64,000 bases of DNA from Lawsonibacter faecis (lineage in GTDB: Bacteria; Bacillota; Clostridia; Oscillospirales; Oscillospiraceae), in NCBI RefSeq assembly GCF_014287675.1, contig NZ_JACOPQ010000001.1, positions 62,001 to 126,000 of the forward strand, read 5' to 3'. The notes under the pieces are model-generated. The model was not told the origin of the DNA. It worked only from the letters and a program-made list of their open reading frames with translations, and ran no database searches. This document shows, piece by piece, positions 17,622 through 26,777 of this stretch; the stretch's first letter is position 1; every line of letters starts with the position of its first letter. The translations under genes were made by a program, and so were the position numbers.

Positions 17622-18488
17622 TCAGCCTTTGATGGCGCCAGCAGTCAGCCCCTTGATGATATGCTTCTGGAGGCAGACGTAGACGACCAGGACGGGAATG
17701 ACGATGAGGACCACTGAGGCGGCCATGAGGCCGTAGTTCACGCCTGCCTGGGAGGATATCTCATTCAGAAGCAGGGTGATGGTCTTCTCCTTGGGGTAGC
17801 GCAGGAAGAAGCTCTGGGTGAAGAGGTCGTTATAGCTCCACAGGAAGGAGAAGATGGCCACCGTGGCGAAGGAGGATTTGGCCGCGGGAATGATGATGTG
17901 GAAATACACCTGGAAGACGTTGCACCCATCCAGATAGGCCGACTCCTCCAGATCGATGGGCACCGACTCAATGAAACCCATGAGCACAATGGTGGCGAAG
18001 CACAAATTACCCGCAATCTGCGGCAGGATGACCGCCAGAAGACTGAGCCAGCGGTTGCCGGTGGAGGCGATGCCCCAGGCGGCCTCCATGCGGAAGACGG
18101 GGATGATGGTGGAGAAGACGGGGAACATCATGCCGGCCATAATCAGGCTGTACAGAAGGCCACGGCCCCTGAAGCGGTAACGCACCAGGCCGTAAGCGCA
18201 CAGTCCCGCCAGAATTACCACCACGATGGTCACCACCACGGAGACGAGGATGCTGTTGAGGTAGGCGCTGCCGAAGTCGAAGCGGTCCATAGCCGTGGCG
18301 TAGTTGTCCAGCGTGAAACCGTTGCCCGCCGTGGGGATGGAGAAGGAGTCCTTGCGGATAAGCCCCTTCTCCCGGAAGGAGTTGAGGATCACCCAGACGA
18401 AGGGGTACAGCGTGGTAATCGCCCAGAAGCACAGGACGATGTAGGTCACAACCTTGGATGGCGTCAGCTTCTTATGTGTGAGATTCAT
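17622..18488 (-). CDS. Carbohydrate ABC transporter permease (MalG-like)
   Basis: A 288-aa inner-membrane permease with six hydrophobic segments. The EAA-type coupling loop reads EESAYLDGCNVFQVYFHIIIP, shortened here to its recognisable core. It starts at ATG 18488 after GGGGGG. It lies 13 nt downstream of the MalF-like gene in the same operon. No ATPase gene is present, which is normal for CUT1 importers of Firmicutes that share a general MsmK-type ATPase. Confidence 0.92.
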   Translation of the reverse strand: MNLTHKKLTPSKVVTYIVLCFWAITTLYPFVWVILNSFREKGLIRKDSFSIPTAGNGFTLDNYATAMDRFDFGSAYLNSILVSVVVTIVVVILAGLCAYGLVRYRFRGRGLLYSLIMAGMMFPVFSTIIPVFRMEAAWGIASTGNRWLSLLAVILPQIAGNLCFATIVLMGFIESVPIDLEESAYLDGCNVFQVYFHIIIPAAKSSFATVAIFSFLWSYNDLFTQSFFLRYPKEKTITLLLNEISSQAGVNYGLMAASVVLIVIPVLVVYVCLQKHIIKGLTAGAIKG

Positions 18489-18501
18489 TCCGTTCCCCCC
18501 C

Positions 18502-19398
18502 TTACACATCGTCCCGGGGCCGGAACACCCGGTTTGCCACATTGGAGAGCACCACGCCCAGCACCACAATCAGCATGGCGATGGTGGAGCCGTAGTCCAC
18601 GTTGCCGCGGTTGAAGGTCTGGTCGTACATATAGGTGCCGGTGAGCCATCCCTGGTCCAGGGGCATCCCGGCGCCGAACATGACCCACGGGAGGTCGAAG
18701 ACCTTCAGCGCCCCGGTGATGGCCAGGACCAGGCAGGTGCACAGGACGTTGCGCAGCATGGGCAGGGTGATGTACCGCACGGTCTTGAGGCCGGAGGCCC
18801 CGTCCAGGCTGGCCGCCTCGTAGAGGTCGGGCGAGATGTTGTTCAGGCCCGTGACCAGAATCACAAAGTAGAAGCCCACGTACTGCCACATAACCGGCAT
18901 AAGCATGGTGAACATGAAGTGGGCCTCGTCCTTCCAGTTGATGTTCTCCGTGATGGCCCCCAGGCTCAGCAGCAGTTGGTTGACCATGCCGCCCTTGTAG
19001 AGGAAGATGAGGTTGAACATCAGGCCCAGGGCGGTGGCGGAGATGACGATGGGGAAAAAGTAGAGGGTGCGGAAAACCTGGGCGCCCACGCGGATGCTGT
19101 CCACCAGGAGGGCCAGGATCAGGGCGATGCCCACCTGGAAGACGATGGTGGCAAGAGTGAGGATAAGGGTGTTCTTCAGGGCCGTGTGCAGCTTGGGGTC
19201 GGTGAAGAGGGTGACGTAGTTGGCGTACCAGGGGTCGTTGAGTCCCTTCGCCGCCGTCCCCAGGCCGGTGATATCGGAAAAGCTGTTGATAATGTTCTGA
19301 ACGAAGGGATAGTAGAGAAACAGAATCAGGAAAATAAACGCCGGGACCAGGAAGACAATCAGCGGCGTCTTCTTTTTGTAGAGGGTCGAACCACCCAT
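18502..19398 (-). CDS. Carbohydrate ABC transporter permease (MalF-like)
   Basis: A 298-aa permease with six membrane segments, starting FLVPAFIFLILFLYYPF. The coupling loop is YEAASLDGASGLKTVRYITL. GGAGTGAG lies 7 nt before ATG 19398. It pairs with the MalG-like protein to form the transmembrane channel of a CUT1-type sugar importer. It follows the solute-binding protein gene in the operon, separated by a hairpin that may lower permease expression relative to the binding protein. Confidence 0.92.
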   Translation of the reverse strand: MGGSTLYKKKTPLIVFLVPAFIFLILFLYYPFVQNIINSFSDITGLGTAAKGLNDPWYANYVTLFTDPKLHTALKNTLILTLATIVFQVGIALILALLVDSIRVGAQVFRTLYFFPIVISATALGLMFNLIFLYKGGMVNQLLLSLGAITENINWKDEAHFMFTMLMPVMWQYVGFYFVILVTGLNNISPDLYEAASLDGASGLKTVRYITLPMLRNVLCTCLVLAITGALKVFDLPWVMFGAGMPLDQGWLTGTYMYDQTFNRGNVDYGSTIAMLIVVLGVVLSNVANRVFRPRDDV

Positions 19399-19501
19399 AA
19401 ATCTCACTCCTAAACTCGCCGGGCCAAAGTCCACTCCACTTGGAACGCCCCGGGGATTTCTCTTGGCAGCCGCTGCGGAACAGGTATGCCGCTTCGTAAG
19501 A

Positions 19502-19526
19502 AACGGGGCTGCACCGCAGCCCCGTT
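19502..19526 (-). terminator. Hairpin between the solute-binding protein and permease genes
   Basis: An 11-bp stem (AACGGGGCTGC and complement) with a 3-nt loop follows the binding-protein stop. The T-run is short, so it is probably an attenuating or mRNA-protecting hairpin, as is common in binding-protein operons. Confidence 0.6.
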
Positions 19527-19549
19527 CCCTAAGTATCAGTTGCGCGCAG

Positions 19550-20917
19550 TCAGTTCAGGGAGATAGCGGAGACAATGGCCTCCTCGGGGGTCATATTGCC
19601 GGTGACCACGTTCTGCACATTGGCGAAGAGGTCGGTCTTGGCCTCGCTGGTGATGGTGTCCTGCACGGCGCCGTTGACCTCGGTGACGTAGGCGTTGGCG
19701 TCGGCGGCGGACTGCTGCAGGGAGTTCAGGCCGGAGGGGGTGGCGCCGTTCTTCAGGGCGGTGACCTCGGTGGTCACGAAGGTGGAGAGGACGGCGTCGG
19801 AGGTCATGTGCTCGACAAAGGCCACGGCTGCGTCACGCTTGGCGGGGTCGTTCCAGGCCTTCTGGGAGATGAAGTAGCCCATGGAGATGCCGCCGATCAT
19901 GTCGGTCGCCTTGCGCTCACCCTTGGCGGGGACATAGGACAGGGCATAGTGGTCCAGGGTGTCAGCGTAGTTATCCACAAAGTGGCCCACCTTCCAGGAG
20001 CCGTCGATGAGGAACGCGGCCTCGTCGTCGGCGAAGAGCTGGACGGTCTCGGGGTCGGAGGCGGTGAGGGTGTTGTCGGGGAAGAAGCCCATGTCATAGA
20101 GGGTCTTCATGTCGTTGAGGCCGGCGATCCACTTCTCGGCCACGGCGTCCATGACCAGGCTGCCGTCGGCGTTCAGTGTGGGAACTTCCAGCTGGTCGGC
20201 ACAGGTGCCGTTGTTCATGATCATGAACTCAAACCAGTAGTGGGGCACCTCGAAGAGGGAGCAGGCGATGGGGGTGTAGCCCGCGTCCTTGATGGTCTGG
20301 CAGTCCTTGAGGAACGCCTCCCAGGTGTAGTCGGGACCGGGAACGGCCACGCCGCAGGCGTCCAGGACGGCGGTGTTGGCGAACATGTTCTCCCAGAAGC
20401 CGGAGGAGGGGACGGCATAGTTCTTGCCGTCGGCGGCCACAGCCATCATGGAGTCCTTCATGTTGGAGGCGTAGTCGGGATAGGTCTCGCGGATGGTGGC
20501 GATGTCCACCACCTTGCCCGCGCTGACGAAGGGCTCGGCGTCGGCGTTGGTGAAGAAGAACAGCACGTCGGGCTCGGAGCCGGTCTCAAAATCGGTAAGG
20601 ACCTTGGCCTTCCACTCCTCGTTGGAGGTGGCGGAGGCGTCCATCACGGTGTTCCCGGTGGCCTCCTCGTACTGCTTTACGGCGTTCTCATAGTTTTTGC
20701 GGTTGCCGTCGTCGCCGCCGTAAGAGGTCACCACGGTGAGCTCAACGGGCTTGGCGGAGGGCTGGGTGGAGGGAGCGGGCGTCTGGGAGACGCTGGCGGA
20801 GGGGGACTGGCTGGGCGCGGGGTCTCCGCCGCCGGTGTTGTTGTTGGCACAGCCGGCCAGGAGCGAGAGCGTCAATGCAGCAGAGAGAGACAGTGCAAGC
20901 AATCTTTTGCCTTTCAT
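19550..20917 (-). CDS. ABC sugar-binding lipoprotein
   Basis: A 455-aa extracytoplasmic binding protein. It has a lipoprotein signal (MKGKRLLALSLSAALTLSLL with lipobox LAGC, Cys 23), then a Ser/Pro-rich linker of about 35 residues that would tether it to the membrane. The mature part is a family-1 solute-binding fold (VTSYGGDDGNRKNYENAV near the start). Aromatic residues in the body fit a carbohydrate ligand, but the sugar is not determinable. GGAGGTT precedes ATG 20917. It is the first gene of the importer operon. Confidence 0.92.
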   Translation of the reverse strand: MKGKRLLALSLSAALTLSLLAGCANNNTGGGDPAPSQSPSASVSQTPAPSTQPSAKPVELTVVTSYGGDDGNRKNYENAVKQYEEATGNTVMDASATSNEEWKAKVLTDFETGSEPDVLFFFTNADAEPFVSAGKVVDIATIRETYPDYASNMKDSMMAVAADGKNYAVPSSGFWENMFANTAVLDACGVAVPGPDYTWEAFLKDCQTIKDAGYTPIACSLFEVPHYWFEFMIMNNGTCADQLEVPTLNADGSLVMDAVAEKWIAGLNDMKTLYDMGFFPDNTLTASDPETVQLFADDEAAFLIDGSWKVGHFVDNYADTLDHYALSYVPAKGERKATDMIGGISMGYFISQKAWNDPAKRDAAVAFVEHMTSDAVLSTFVTTEVTALKNGATPSGLNSLQQSAADANAYVTEVNGAVQDTITSEAKTDLFANVQNVVTGNMTPEEAIVSAISLN

Positions 20918-21033
20918 AGTACAACCTCCATAAGATTTTGTAGGGCAGTCGCGCTTCCTTTGTTCAATATTTATACTACACTTTTTTTGGAAAAAACGAA
21001 TAGCCCCGTTTGCCATTTGTTGTACCTAATTGC

Positions 21034-22836
21034 TTACCTGCCCAATTTTGGGCTAAGAGTATCGCTTGACGGGTAAGAAGAAGGGTTACTCCCCCCCTTA
21101 CCCGGCTCCAGGACAATCGTAATACGGGCTATCACCTGACTGCCCTCCCCCCTGGTGATGGTCAGGCCGCTGGGCGGGCCGTAGAGAATGCGCAGGCGCT
21201 GGTTCACGTTGGAGATGCCCAGGTTGCCGGAGGGCTCCCTGGCCGCATCGTACTCCGGGGCCAGAAGGCGGGCGATATGGGCCTCGTCCTCGGCGGAGAG
21301 CCCGCCGTCGTTCTCCGTGTCCAGCAGGAGAAGGTTTCCCTCCCGGCGGCCCCGGAGGGTGATGGTGCCGCTGCCGCCGGGGCCGATGCCGTGCTCCACC
21401 GCGTTTTCTATGACGGGCTGGAGGATGAGCCGGGGCACCATACAGTCCATCAGGGCGTCGGGGATGTCCACGTTGACGCTCAGGCGGCGGCCGAAGCGCT
21501 GGTCGATGATGTAGAGATAGGCGGAGACATAGGTCATCTCCTCCGCCAGGCGGACCTCCGGCCGCTTGTCCCGGTCGATGGCCGCGTCCAGCACGGTGGA
21601 GAGGGACTCAATCATCTTGGATACCTTGGCGTCTCCGTTCATCCGGGACTCCCAGTTGATGATCTCCAGGGTGTTGTTGAGGAAGTGGGGATTGATGTGG
21701 GACTGGAGGGCCTTGATCCGGGCGTCCCTGAGGGCCAGCTCCTCCTGGTAGATATGGTCGAACTGGCTCTGGAGCTGGCCGGACATATGGTTGAAGGAGT
21801 CGGTGAGATACTGAAACTCCCGGCTGTTGGCGGTATAGCTCATCTGGTAGCCCAGGGCGCCCTCCTCAATGGCAATGGCCCCGTCGGTCATGGCCTGGAT
21901 AGGCCGGGAGATCTTCCGGTTGAAGAACCAGAAGACGAAGAAGAGCAGGGGCAGGAGGAAGAGGGCCATGCCCAGCAGCAGGGCCTTATAGCCCGAGGAC
22001 TGGCCCAGGAGATAATCCGTATCCACCGTGGCCAGCGCGGAAAGGGCGTAGTCCGGCCCGTTCATGCGCTGGTACACGGCGCTGGGGCCGGGGGTGTCCC
22101 CCCACCAGATGCCGGAGTGGTTCGGGTCCAGCCCCAGCTCCCCGGCCGAAGGGGCCTCCCCCTTGACCGCGAGGGCCGCGCCTTCCCCCAGCTCCAGCCG
22201 CACGGACTCCGCCCAGGGCAGGACGGTAAGGTTGTCGAAATAGTAGGACCGGTCCAGCTCCAGCACCAGCACGCCCATCGCCTGAAAGCGGTGGTCCATC
22301 ATGTTGCGCACCAGGTAGAGGTGGCCGCCGCTCTCGTAAAAGGCCACATAGGTGTCCAGCCGGCCGGCCAGCTCCTGCAGGGCCGGGAAGTCCTTCCTCC
22401 AAAAGGCGGAGAGGGCCTGGTAGCTGCCGCCGGCATTGGTGTTGCAGATGCCGCAGCGCATCTGCTCCGGGTCCTCAATAAACCAGAAGGCCGCCATGGA
22501 GAACTGCTGGTCCCCCTGGTACTGCCGCACCAGATAGTTATAGGTGGAGGCATAGCGCCGGGGCCAAATATCCTCCCCCGGCCGGTAGCCGTCCAGCATG
22601 CCGTCGTAAGACGCCCGGCGGGAGGAGCGCACTGCGCCGTCCAGACGCTCCATACTCATGCGGACATTGACCTGGAACTGATCGGCCAGATGGTCCGCCG
22701 AGCGCTGGCCCAGGCTGTCCGACACATACCAGCCCATCACGCAGAGCACCAGCACCACCGGCACCAGCCAGCACGTCAGGGCCAGACCCGCCATTTGCCA
22801 CTTCAGGGACGGCGCGCGCTTCTTCACTGCGGGCAC
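21034..22836 (-). CDS. YesM-type sensor histidine kinase
   Basis: About 600 aa. One membrane segment near residues 15-38, a large extracytoplasmic sensor, a second segment (LLLGMALFLLPLLFFVFWFF), a HAMP domain, then a His_kinase domain with HINPHFLNNTLEIINWES and an HATPase ending with SNVNQRLRILYG. I place the start at GTG 22836, 7 nt after AGGAGGT; an upstream GTG at 22845 lies within that ribosome site. It is the partner of the YesN-like regulator and lies upstream of the importer operon on the same strand. Confidence 0.92.
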   Translation of the reverse strand: MPAVKKRAPSLKWQMAGLALTCWLVPVVLVLCVMGWYVSDSLGQRSADHLADQFQVNVRMSMERLDGAVRSSRRASYDGMLDGYRPGEDIWPRRYASTYNYLVRQYQGDQQFSMAAFWFIEDPEQMRCGICNTNAGGSYQALSAFWRKDFPALQELAGRLDTYVAFYESGGHLYLVRNMMDHRFQAMGVLVLELDRSYYFDNLTVLPWAESVRLELGEGAALAVKGEAPSAGELGLDPNHSGIWWGDTPGPSAVYQRMNGPDYALSALATVDTDYLLGQSSGYKALLLGMALFLLPLLFFVFWFFNRKISRPIQAMTDGAIAIEEGALGYQMSYTANSREFQYLTDSFNHMSGQLQSQFDHIYQEELALRDARIKALQSHINPHFLNNTLEIINWESRMNGDAKVSKMIESLSTVLDAAIDRDKRPEVRLAEEMTYVSAYLYIIDQRFGRRLSVNVDIPDALMDCMVPRLILQPVIENAVEHGIGPGGSGTITLRGRREGNLLLLDTENDGGLSAEDEAHIARLLAPEYDAAREPSGNLGISNVNQRLRILYGPPSGLTITRGEGSQVIARITIVLEPGKGGSNPSSYPSSDTLSPKLGR

Positions 22837-23013
22837 GGTGCCCACCTCCTATGTCATCGGGAGTATTCTGCCAAGTTCCTTTGCGCTATTGTAACATAAT
22901 TCCGGCTGTGGTTCCTGCATTTTAAGGAAATATAGAAAAAGAGGCCGCCCATGAGAACCGGGCCATATGGAAGCATACGCCCGCTGGGAGGCCCATCGTA
23001 GATCTTCCGGGAC

Positions 23014-23073
23014 AAAAAGCGTGTAAAGCGCTCCGGCAATCCGTCAGGATGCCGGAGCGCTTTACACGCTTTT
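23014..23073 (-). terminator. Terminator of the sel operon
   Basis: A 24-bp perfect stem (23015-23038 with 23050-23073) with an 11-nt loop. On the minus strand it ends in TTTTT and lies 64 nt past the tRNA-Sec 3' end, closing the selA-selB-selC transcript. Confidence 0.88.
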
Positions 23074-23136
23074 GAGGCTGTGTTAATCATTGGATTTGCG
23101 TGCGGCGCGTCCCCCATGCGCCCGCCCTCGCGCTTC

Positions 23137-23231
23137 TGGCGGAAGCAGGTGAGAATCGAACTCACCCGGGCGACAGAAGCGCCCGCAGCGGTTTTGAAGA
23201 CCGTGGGGGCCACCGGACCCCAGCTGCTCCC
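23137..23231 (-). tRNA. selC: tRNA-Sec (anticodon TCA)
   Basis: A 95-nt tRNA with encoded CCA (23139-23137). The acceptor stem is 8 bp (GGGAGCAG with CTGCTTCC), the hallmark of bacterial tRNA-Sec, with discriminator G. The anticodon TCA is at 23197-23195 in the loop CTTCAAA, and the T-arm is GTGAG-TTCGATT-CTCAC. A long variable arm lies between (GGGCG...CGCCC). It lies just downstream of selB on the same strand and reads UGA as selenocysteine with SelB. Confidence 0.97.
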
Positions 23232-23293
23232 ATATGGCGGAGGCCCCGCAGGGGACCTCCAAGAGAGTATTATAGCTGAATAGCCGGCGCGGG

Positions 23294-25069
23294 TCAACGC
23301 GGTCTTATCAAAATCCGCCCCTCCCCCGATTTTGCCGTCACGCCCCGGCTGTCCCAGTACTCCAGCAGCAGGAGGGCATACCTCCGGCTGACCCCGCAGG
23401 CGTCCCGGAACCGGGCGAGGGAGACGACGTCCGCCGTCTCATAGAGGCGGTACAAAATCTCCAGCGCCCGCTCATGGTGTTTTTTATGGACGCGGTATTC
23501 TCCGCTCAGGGCCACCAAACGTCCCTCGGTCACCATCCGCCCGGCCACCTGGCGGCAAAGCTCCGCGTCGGCGCCAAAGGAGGCGGCCACCGCCTCGTTG
23601 GTCTCCGGGACCAGCCCGGCCCGGAGGTAGCGGACCAGCAGGGCGTCCAGCATCCTTGCGCTGCGCTCATCGTACCGGGGGCGAAACCCGCTCAGAGCGG
23701 CAACCGGGCCTTTCACGTAAATAACCCGCCGCCGGGCCAGCTCCTCCACCACCGCACCGGCCAGGGCCGTGCCGGCGCCGGGCAGCAGCTTTCCCCGCAG
23801 CTCCTCCAGATTCATGCCCTCTCGCAGCGGATACGCCTCGTGGTAGGCGCCAAGCAATGCTCCGGCCCTCGCCTCCGCCCCGGCCAGGGCCTCCGCCTCC
23901 AGTAGAAACGCTCCCGCCGAAACGAGTTCACGGGGCTCCCCCGTCTCCAGGGCGGCCAGCTCCTCCTCAAGCAGCGGGTCATTCTGTTTGCGCCGTGGGG
24001 CCAATTCCAGCAGCACGCCGCCCCCCACGGTGACCACCGGGGAAAAAAAGCGCACCACGAAGCGGTCCCCGGGCCGGGCGGCCAGGGGCGAGTTCAGGTG
24101 GAGCCGGGCATAGCAGGATTCCCCCGGCTCCAGCCTGCCCCGCCCCAGCAGGGTGCAGCGGCAAATCTGGGACGACGTGCCGTGGTGGAGGTGGAGCCGG
24201 CAGCCGCTCTTGACCGGGTAGGCGGCGCCGGGCAGCAGGGTGAGTCGCACGTCTGCCCGCTCGGTCACGGTCATGGAGCCGGGGGCGGCCACGGTGTCCC
24301 CCCGGCCCAGCTCGGAGCGCTCCACACCCGCCAGATTGAGGGCGGCGCGTTGGCCCGCCTCCAGCCGCTCCGCCGGAACAGCGTGGTGCTGAACGCCCCG
24401 AACCCGCGCCCTCTTCCCGGCGGGGTAGAGACAGACCTCGTCCCCCAATGCCACGGCTCCCTCCGCCAGGGTGCCGGTGACCACCACGCCGAAGCCGGGC
24501 CGGGTAAAAACCCTGTCCACGGCCAGGCGGAAGGCCCCGCCCTCCGGCCGCTTTTCCGCAGCCTCCGCCAGCCGGGCCAGAGCGGCGGTCAGCTCCTCCA
24601 GCCCCGCGCCGGTGCGGGCGGAGACGGGGATTATGGGCGCTTCCGCCAGGAAGGTCCCCGCCGTCTCGGCGCGCACCTCCTCCATGGCGGCTTCCAGCCG
24701 CGGTTTGTCCACCCGGTCGCTTTTGGTGAGGGCCACCACGCCCCGCCGGACGCCCAGCAGGCCGCAGATGCCGAGGTGCTCCCGCGTCTGGGGCATAAAG
24801 CCCTCGTCGGCGGCCACAGCCAGAAGCACCAGGTCCACTCCCGCCGCGCCGGCGAGCATATTGCGGATAAACTTCTCATGGCCGGGCACGTCCACGATGC
24901 TTGCCTCAATCCCGCCCGGCAGGGAGAGGGGCGCGAAGCCCGGCTCAATGGTGAGGCCCCGGCGCTTCTCCTCCGCCAGCGCGTCGGTATCCACTCCTGT
25001 GAGCGCCAGGGTCAGCGCGGTCTTGCCGTGGTCCACATGTCCGGCGGTGCCGATGATGCAATGGCGCAA
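23294..25069 (-). CDS. selB: Selenocysteine-specific elongation factor SelB
   Basis: A 591-aa translation factor. The GTPase domain begins at once with IIGTAGHVDHGKT, followed by DVPGHEKFI and a TKSD guanine-specificity motif. Domains II-III follow, and the C-terminal quarter has winged-helix repeats (ARMLDALLVRYLRAG) that bind the SECIS hairpin. I choose TTG 25069 because AGGAGG lies 9 nt upstream and homology starts there; an ATG at 25147 overlapping selA by 4 nt would add 26 residues encoded by an intergenic palindrome. It delivers Sec-tRNA to UGA codons. Confidence 0.94.
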   Translation of the reverse strand: MRHCIIGTAGHVDHGKTALTLALTGVDTDALAEEKRRGLTIEPGFAPLSLPGGIEASIVDVPGHEKFIRNMLAGAAGVDLVLLAVAADEGFMPQTREHLGICGLLGVRRGVVALTKSDRVDKPRLEAAMEEVRAETAGTFLAEAPIIPVSARTGAGLEELTAALARLAEAAEKRPEGGAFRLAVDRVFTRPGFGVVVTGTLAEGAVALGDEVCLYPAGKRARVRGVQHHAVPAERLEAGQRAALNLAGVERSELGRGDTVAAPGSMTVTERADVRLTLLPGAAYPVKSGCRLHLHHGTSSQICRCTLLGRGRLEPGESCYARLHLNSPLAARPGDRFVVRFFSPVVTVGGGVLLELAPRRKQNDPLLEEELAALETGEPRELVSAGAFLLEAEALAGAEARAGALLGAYHEAYPLREGMNLEELRGKLLPGAGTALAGAVVEELARRRVIYVKGPVAALSGFRPRYDERSARMLDALLVRYLRAGLVPETNEAVAASFGADAELCRQVAGRMVTEGRLVALSGEYRVHKKHHERALEILYRLYETADVVSLARFRDACGVSRRYALLLLEYWDSRGVTAKSGEGRILIRPR

Positions 25070-25085
25070 GGGAACAGCCTCCTGT

Positions 25086-25133
25086 CTCAGCTTGTCAAAG
25101 AAGCTCCTCCGGGCATCTTTGACAGCAAGCTGT
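25086..25133. repeat. Intergenic palindrome, copy 2 of 3
   Basis: An imperfect copy of the TGTCAAAGAAGC...TCTTTGACA palindrome seen at 678-715 and 28419-28466, here with outer CAGCTTG arms. It lies between the selA stop and the selB ribosome site. Read on the minus strand, a GGAGG sequence sits in its loop. Confidence 0.6.
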
Positions 25134-25143
25134 CTTTCGGGCA

Positions 25144-26541
25144 TCACTCAGCTTTGCCCACAAGTCCTTTTGCCGCGTCCACCACCGCCTCCTCGTCCTC
25201 AGCCGACAGAGTACGCAGGGCCAGCAGCAGCGCATCCCTGTGGATGCGCCCGACCACGGGCGTTGGCGCGGCGCGGAATGCGGCCTCCAGTTCCTCCACG
25301 CCGCCGCCGAGGGGCGTCAGGGCCGCGGCCCAGCCGGACAGCGCCCGGCTGGGCAGGGCGCCGCCCCCCACCTTGTCCTCCGTGGGAACAGCGGCGACGG
25401 TGCAAACGCCGTCCAAAACCAGCCTCAACCGCGCCGCCAGGGCCTCGGCACGGGCCTTCAGCGCTTCCGCCGGGGCGTTCAGCATGGCCAGGGCCGGGAT
25501 CCGCGCCCCGGCCTGCGCCGGGTCCCGGTACAGCCGCAGGGTGGCCTCCAGAGCGGCCAGGGACAGCTTGTCGATGCGCCCCACACGGGCCATTGGGTCC
25601 CGCTTCATGGCCTCGATATACGTCCTTTTCCCCACGGCAATCCCGGCCTGGGGCCCGCCCAGCAGCTTGTCGCCGGAGAAGCACACCACGTCGGCCCCCG
25701 CCCTCAGCGCACCCGCCACAGTGGGGCACTCCCTCAGGCCGGGCAGAAATTCCCGGTCCAGGGCGCCGCTGCCCAGGTCGTAGAGCAGGGGCAGCCCGTG
25801 CAGCCGCCCGAGGGCGGAGAGCTCCTCCAGCGGGGTGTCCTGGGTGAAGCCGACGATCTCGTAGTTGCTGGTGTGGACCTTAAGCAGCACCTCGGCCCCC
25901 CGGGTGAGCACCGCGTGCTCGTAATCGGCTATGCGCGTCTTATTGGTGGTCCCCACCTCCAGGAGCGCCGCGCCGCTCCGGGCCATAATGTCGGGCACCC
26001 GGAAGCCTCCGCCGATCTCCACCAGCTCCCCCCGGGAGACCGCCGCCCTCTTTCCTCCCGCCAGGGCGGAGAGCATGACCAGCACAGCCGCGGCGTTGTT
26101 GTTGACCGCCATGGCGGCCTCCGCTCCGGTGAGCTCGCAGAGAATGGCCTCCACATGGTCGTGACGGCTCCCCCGCTCCCCCGCCTCCAGGCCGTACTCC
26201 AGGTTGGAGTACCCCAGGGCCGCATCGTAGGCGGCCCTGGCCGCCTCCATCCCCAGGGGGGCGCGGCCCAGATTGGTGTGGAGCACCACTCCGGAGGCGT
26301 TGACCACCCGCCGGAGATGGGGCGCCGACAGCCGCGCCGCCCGGGCCCGGGCCCGATCCGCCAGCTCGTCCGCCTCCGGCGGGCCGGACAAACCGCCGGA
26401 CAGCAGCTCACGCCGCGCCTCCTCCAGGGTCTCCCGGGCGGCCCGGACCAGAACGGCGCGTGGAAACCCTTCTCCGGCCAGGGCGGGGCGGGCGAGCAGA
26501 AGATCCATCTTGGGCAGCCGGCGCAGCGGGTTTTCGCTCAT
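25144..26541 (-). CDS. selA: L-seryl-tRNA(Sec) selenium transferase SelA
   Basis: A 465-aa PLP enzyme that converts Ser-tRNA-Sec to Sec-tRNA-Sec using selenophosphate. The PLP lysine is in FSGDKLLGGPQAGI. Other family marks are the N-terminal RRLPKMDLLL and ASGVVLHTNLGRAPL. ATG 26541 is preceded by TGGAGGA at good spacing. It is the first gene of a selA-selB-selC operon, divergent from the hydrogenase gene. Confidence 0.95.
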   Translation of the reverse strand: MSENPLRRLPKMDLLLARPALAGEGFPRAVLVRAARETLEEARRELLSGGLSGPPEADELADRARARAARLSAPHLRRVVNASGVVLHTNLGRAPLGMEAARAAYDAALGYSNLEYGLEAGERGSRHDHVEAILCELTGAEAAMAVNNNAAAVLVMLSALAGGKRAAVSRGELVEIGGGFRVPDIMARSGAALLEVGTTNKTRIADYEHAVLTRGAEVLLKVHTSNYEIVGFTQDTPLEELSALGRLHGLPLLYDLGSGALDREFLPGLRECPTVAGALRAGADVVCFSGDKLLGGPQAGIAVGKRTYIEAMKRDPMARVGRIDKLSLAALEATLRLYRDPAQAGARIPALAMLNAPAEALKARAEALAARLRLVLDGVCTVAAVPTEDKVGGGALPSRALSGWAAALTPLGGGVEELEAAFRAAPTPVVGRIHRDALLLALRTLSAEDEEAVVDAAKGLVGKAE

Positions 26542-26667
26542 GGAATTGTCCTCCAATTCATCGGTTTCAGACCGGAAGGCCCGGGACCCGACTCCCCGGC
26601 CCTTAAACAGGTTTTACATAGTATATCATATTTCCAGGAATTGCAGTGGGCGGATTTTCACAAAAGT

Positions 26668-26696
26668 TTGCCGGAACGCCGGGAATCCTGTATAAT
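26668..26696 (+). promoter_or_regulatory. Sigma-A promoter of the hydrogenase gene
   Basis: TTGCCG (26668-26673), a 17-bp spacer and a consensus TATAAT (26691-26696). It gives a leader of about 75 nt before ATG 26778. Confidence 0.8.
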
Positions 26697-26777
26697 GCAA
26701 TTGACAGGAAAATGACAAGACCTTACAATGGTTTCGATTCAAGATATGAGAATTGTGCGCTGAGAAGAGGAGTACAT

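Noticed and set aside
22854..23297. A 147-codon minus-strand frame between the kinase and selB
   Set aside because: It overlaps the tRNA-Sec gene and the terminator hairpin and has no ribosome site or recognisable domain.
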